Assembly: GCA_013398275.1 (NCBI GenBank)
Contig: VZSE01009355.1
Location: 248,001-312,000 of the forward strand
DNA length: 64,000 nt
From: Promerops cafer
Lineage: Eukaryota > Chordata > Aves > Passeriformes > Nectariniidae
Reading direction: 5' to 3'
Positions 62,072 through 64,000 of the stretch are shown in pieces (position 1 is the first letter of the stretch; each line of letters starts with the position of its first letter). A program made the translations under genes and the position numbers. Under the pieces are notes generated by a model that searched no databases, was not told where the DNA came from, and saw only the letters and a program-made list of their open reading frames with translations.

Positions 62072-63187
62072 ACAGTGTGAAGAGGCTTCTAAAAACAATG
62101 CCATCATATCCCTAAATCAAGGGAATCACAAAAATCAGCAGATCAGCAGGCAAGTGGTTTTCAATCAAAAACTGAGCAGTTCAAACTGAGTTCCTTAGCT
62201 CTTTAAGCTTGGAGTTTGTGGAATTTCAATCTTCATGGGATGGACGCCCAAAGGAACTGAATGTAAATGCAGTTTATTTCTTTAAAATTGCAGACAGGAT
62301 TTCAGTATGCATCAAATAAAAAATTCTTGGCAACTAACTTAACTGACTGTTGTTTCCACAGCCAATTTCTGTAAATTTTGTCCCAAATCTGGGCTTCTGT
62401 AGGAGATAAATAGCATGAAATTTACCCTATAAATGTGCTCAACAGAAGGCAAAAAATATACTCCAAGATACAGGGATTTGTCACCAGCTCACAGGAAAGG
62501 GAGAATACTCTAGGTTTTTTTCTTACTAGTTTTTCTAGTGCATTAAATCAAAACCCAGTAGACTTCTGGAGATTTATTTTTCAGCCTGAAAATTTGCTGT
62601 AGCTCTCCAACCTGTTATTACAGTCTTTGATGGGGTACAATGCAAGTCAGTAAGTGCAGACTTAAGGACTTTATTACTTACCCAGGCAGAACTCCTCTTA
62701 ATTTCAAGTACTGATGAATACAACCTATAGAAATTAGTCTTTCCATCCTGTCTAATAGGAAAGAGATCCACATCATCTTGAATGCTGTCAATAAGAAGCT
62801 TAGGCCATGATTCAGAAAAAGCATTTAATTGTATCTGTATCCAGGACACTGTGCTTAACTTTAATCATATGCTGGGGTCGGAGTTACATGATTAAACAAT
62901 GCAAGATATAGTACCGCCCTAGAGAGAATGCTTTCTTCAGCCAAAATCTTAATAAGTTACACAAACAAGAGCAGTAAACAGCAGCCCTGCCTTCTCTTGC
63001 TTCTAGGTTCAAAACACTCTTTTGACAAAGACCACTATTTTTTTAATAATTTCCTTTTTAGCAGAAAGAATCTCACAAGCGTAAGACACCGTTTTCTTAA
63101 AATCCTTGCTCTCATCTGCAGTGTTCAGCCTCCAACAGTTGAATAAAATATCCAGTATTCCTAATTTAACACCTTTTAGCTCTCCAG

Positions 63188-63189
<2 letters not shown>

Positions 63190-63219
<30 letters not shown>
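63190..63219. repeat. Poly(A) run, 30 bases
   Basis: This is thirty uninterrupted A on the plus strand, the longest homopolymer in the window. An AATAAA lies about 48 bases upstream (63142), but no processed gene copy is recognisable before it. Confidence 0.95.
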
Positions 63220-63222
<3 letters not shown>

Positions 63223-63269
63223 ATTCCTTTGGGAAAGACAAGCAGTGATTTCCTTTACTTATAACTTTG

Positions 63270-64000
63270 AAGAAAAAGAATGGAAGATGGATGAACAGGC
63301 TGATGTTATTGCAAGTTGATCTCTGTCATCTCTGTAAGGACACAGAGATCAGGGAAGGGTCTTGACAACAGGAGAAAGAGCAATCTTGTATCCATGCTTA
63401 CAGAAAGGACAAAGAATAATTAAGGAATCATAATAAGTCTCACTTTGGTCTCTTGAAAAGTGAAGAGACCCATTCTAAACACATAAGGAGAAGTCCGTAT
63501 TTGTGAAGAGTCATTCTGGATTTACCAATGGTGAGTCATTTCCTGCACCAACCTGGCTGCTTTCTGTGAGGAAAATGACTGGACCTGTGGGCAAGAGGAG
63601 ACTTGTCCTTGCCATTTGCCTTGACTTCAGCAAAAGGTGAGTTCCATGGTTTGTTCAGGGGGTGTTAGTCAATAAGTGTGTCTGTAAACCTGTAACAGCT
63701 GGAGTACTGCTGTGGTCATCCTAGAACCACCCTGCCTTATAGAAGGGACCAGGAGGAGGTGATGGAATGCTAACTCCTGCATGATGGCTTCAGGCTGGGG
63801 TGGGATCACGCGATGGTCATTTTTCTTAAGCATGCAGCTGCCATCCAGAGAGAACTGGGCTGACTGAACTTCATCAAGAGCAAATGCCTTTGAAACAGAA
63901 AACTCCTTGCAGGAGAACCAACTCTAGTGAAAAGACCCTTTGGTGTCTGCAGAAAACAAGATGAACAAGAGCCAGGAGTGTGCCCTGGCAGTGAAGTCCA
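63270..64000 (+). mobile_element. Old CR1 LINE ORF2 (reverse transcriptase) fragment, running off the window
   Basis: 'ttgtgaagagtcattctgga', 'ttgccttgacttcagcaaaa' (YLDFSKA-like block), 'catccagagagaactgggct', 'aacttcatcaagagcaaatg' and the final 'agccaggagtgtgccctggc' follow the order of the CR1 reverse-transcriptase domain and the segment after it. The frame is broken by many indels and stops, so it is dead. It is the only long internal CR1 piece here. The rest of the copy should lie beyond 64000. Confidence 0.78.

Larger units (their letters stand above)
1..64000 (-). other. ANO2: ANO2 gene body, internal part (anoctamin-2, calcium-activated chloride channel)
   Basis: Nine coding exons on the minus strand, between 33469 and 2971, join into 361 codons plus 2 bases with consistent splice phases. 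The peptide matches anoctamin-1/2 throughout. The TM9-TM10 loop (exon at 2971) reads like ANO2 rather than ANO1, with 'NVSQLKAGTQPENS' where ANO1 differs. ANO2 is a plasma-membrane dimer that opens a chloride pore when cytosolic Ca2+ rises. It is known from olfactory cilia, photoreceptor terminals and some central neurons. The exons for TM10 and the C-terminus, expected to begin with an Arg codon split after AG, are not found in 1-2970. Those for the N-terminus and TM1-2 are not found in 33470-64000. No promoter, start codon, stop codon or polyadenylation site of the gene is therefore in the window, and extension to both window edges is inferred. The family call is very secure. ANO2 over ANO1 is a strong call from recalled sequences. 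Confidence 0.93.
33470..64000 (-). other. ANO2 intron (partial), more than 30.5 kb
   Basis: The region lies upstream (in gene direction) of the first visible exon. I looked on the minus strand for the expected preceding ANO2 blocks: the acidic linker with an HSRPEYE-like motif, the FWDLTG motif, MALWA of TM2, and the CPLCDK cysteine loop. I found none. The stretch is dominated by intron-like AT-rich DNA with repeats: many CR1 copies, a minisatellite, a hairpin cluster, a solo LTR and two places with N. The next upstream exon most likely lies beyond 64000, although a short divergent exon could have been missed by eye. Confidence 0.65.

Noticed and set aside
63142..63219. Processed retropseudogene ending in AATAAA plus poly(A)
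   Set aside because: The A run is long and the signal is near, but no gene-like sequence precedes it, and poly(A) retrocopies are rare in birds.
1..64000. tRNA, rRNA, CRISPR arrays, bacterial operons or a CpG-island promoter
   Set aside because: None seen; the sequence is vertebrate intronic DNA and the ANO2 promoter lies outside the window.

Overview
The window is vertebrate nuclear DNA, almost certainly from a bird. It is AT-rich and gene-poor, with long GT-AG introns and many short, 5'-truncated CR1 LINE tails. About 25 CR1 pieces from several subfamilies are visible, and CR1 is the dominant repeat of avian genomes. I see no Alu, L1 or bacterial features. A degenerate TCCCAGT-type minisatellite may point to a songbird, but that is a weak inference.

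The one recognisable protein-coding gene is anoctamin-2 (ANO2/TMEM16B), a calcium-activated chloride channel, on the minus strand. Nine consecutive internal coding exons can be read (33469 down to 2971, 1085 coding bases, 361 full codons). Splice phases agree at every junction and there is no stop or frameshift. They cover transmembrane helices 3 to about 9 and the extracellular loop before TM10. All six acidic or amide residues known to bind Ca2+ in TMEM16 channels are present. The 3' exons (TM10 and C-terminus) lie left of base 1. The 5' exons (N-terminus, TM1-2) lie right of base 64000 or were not recognised.

Layout: 1-2970 is the intron downstream of the last visible exon. 2971-33469 holds exons and introns with ten recognised CR1 pieces; one intron is only 113 bp. 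33470-64000 is one intron of more than 30.5 kb with no exon I can recognise. It holds CR1 copies of different ages, an inverted CR1 pair, a minisatellite, a perfect 26-bp hairpin next to a 40-bp direct repeat, a solo retroviral LTR with a 4-bp target duplication, a 6-N gap joining two mismatched CR1 halves, and an old CR1 reverse-transcriptase fragment that runs off the right end.

I found no convincing new gene system. The items most worth checking are the hairpin/direct-repeat/N cluster (60471-60665), the CR1-N-CR1 junction (61268-61592), the solo LTR, the inverted CR1 pair, the long polypyrimidine (TTTTG)n tract at one ANO2 splice acceptor, and a Lys-to-Glu change after TM4.
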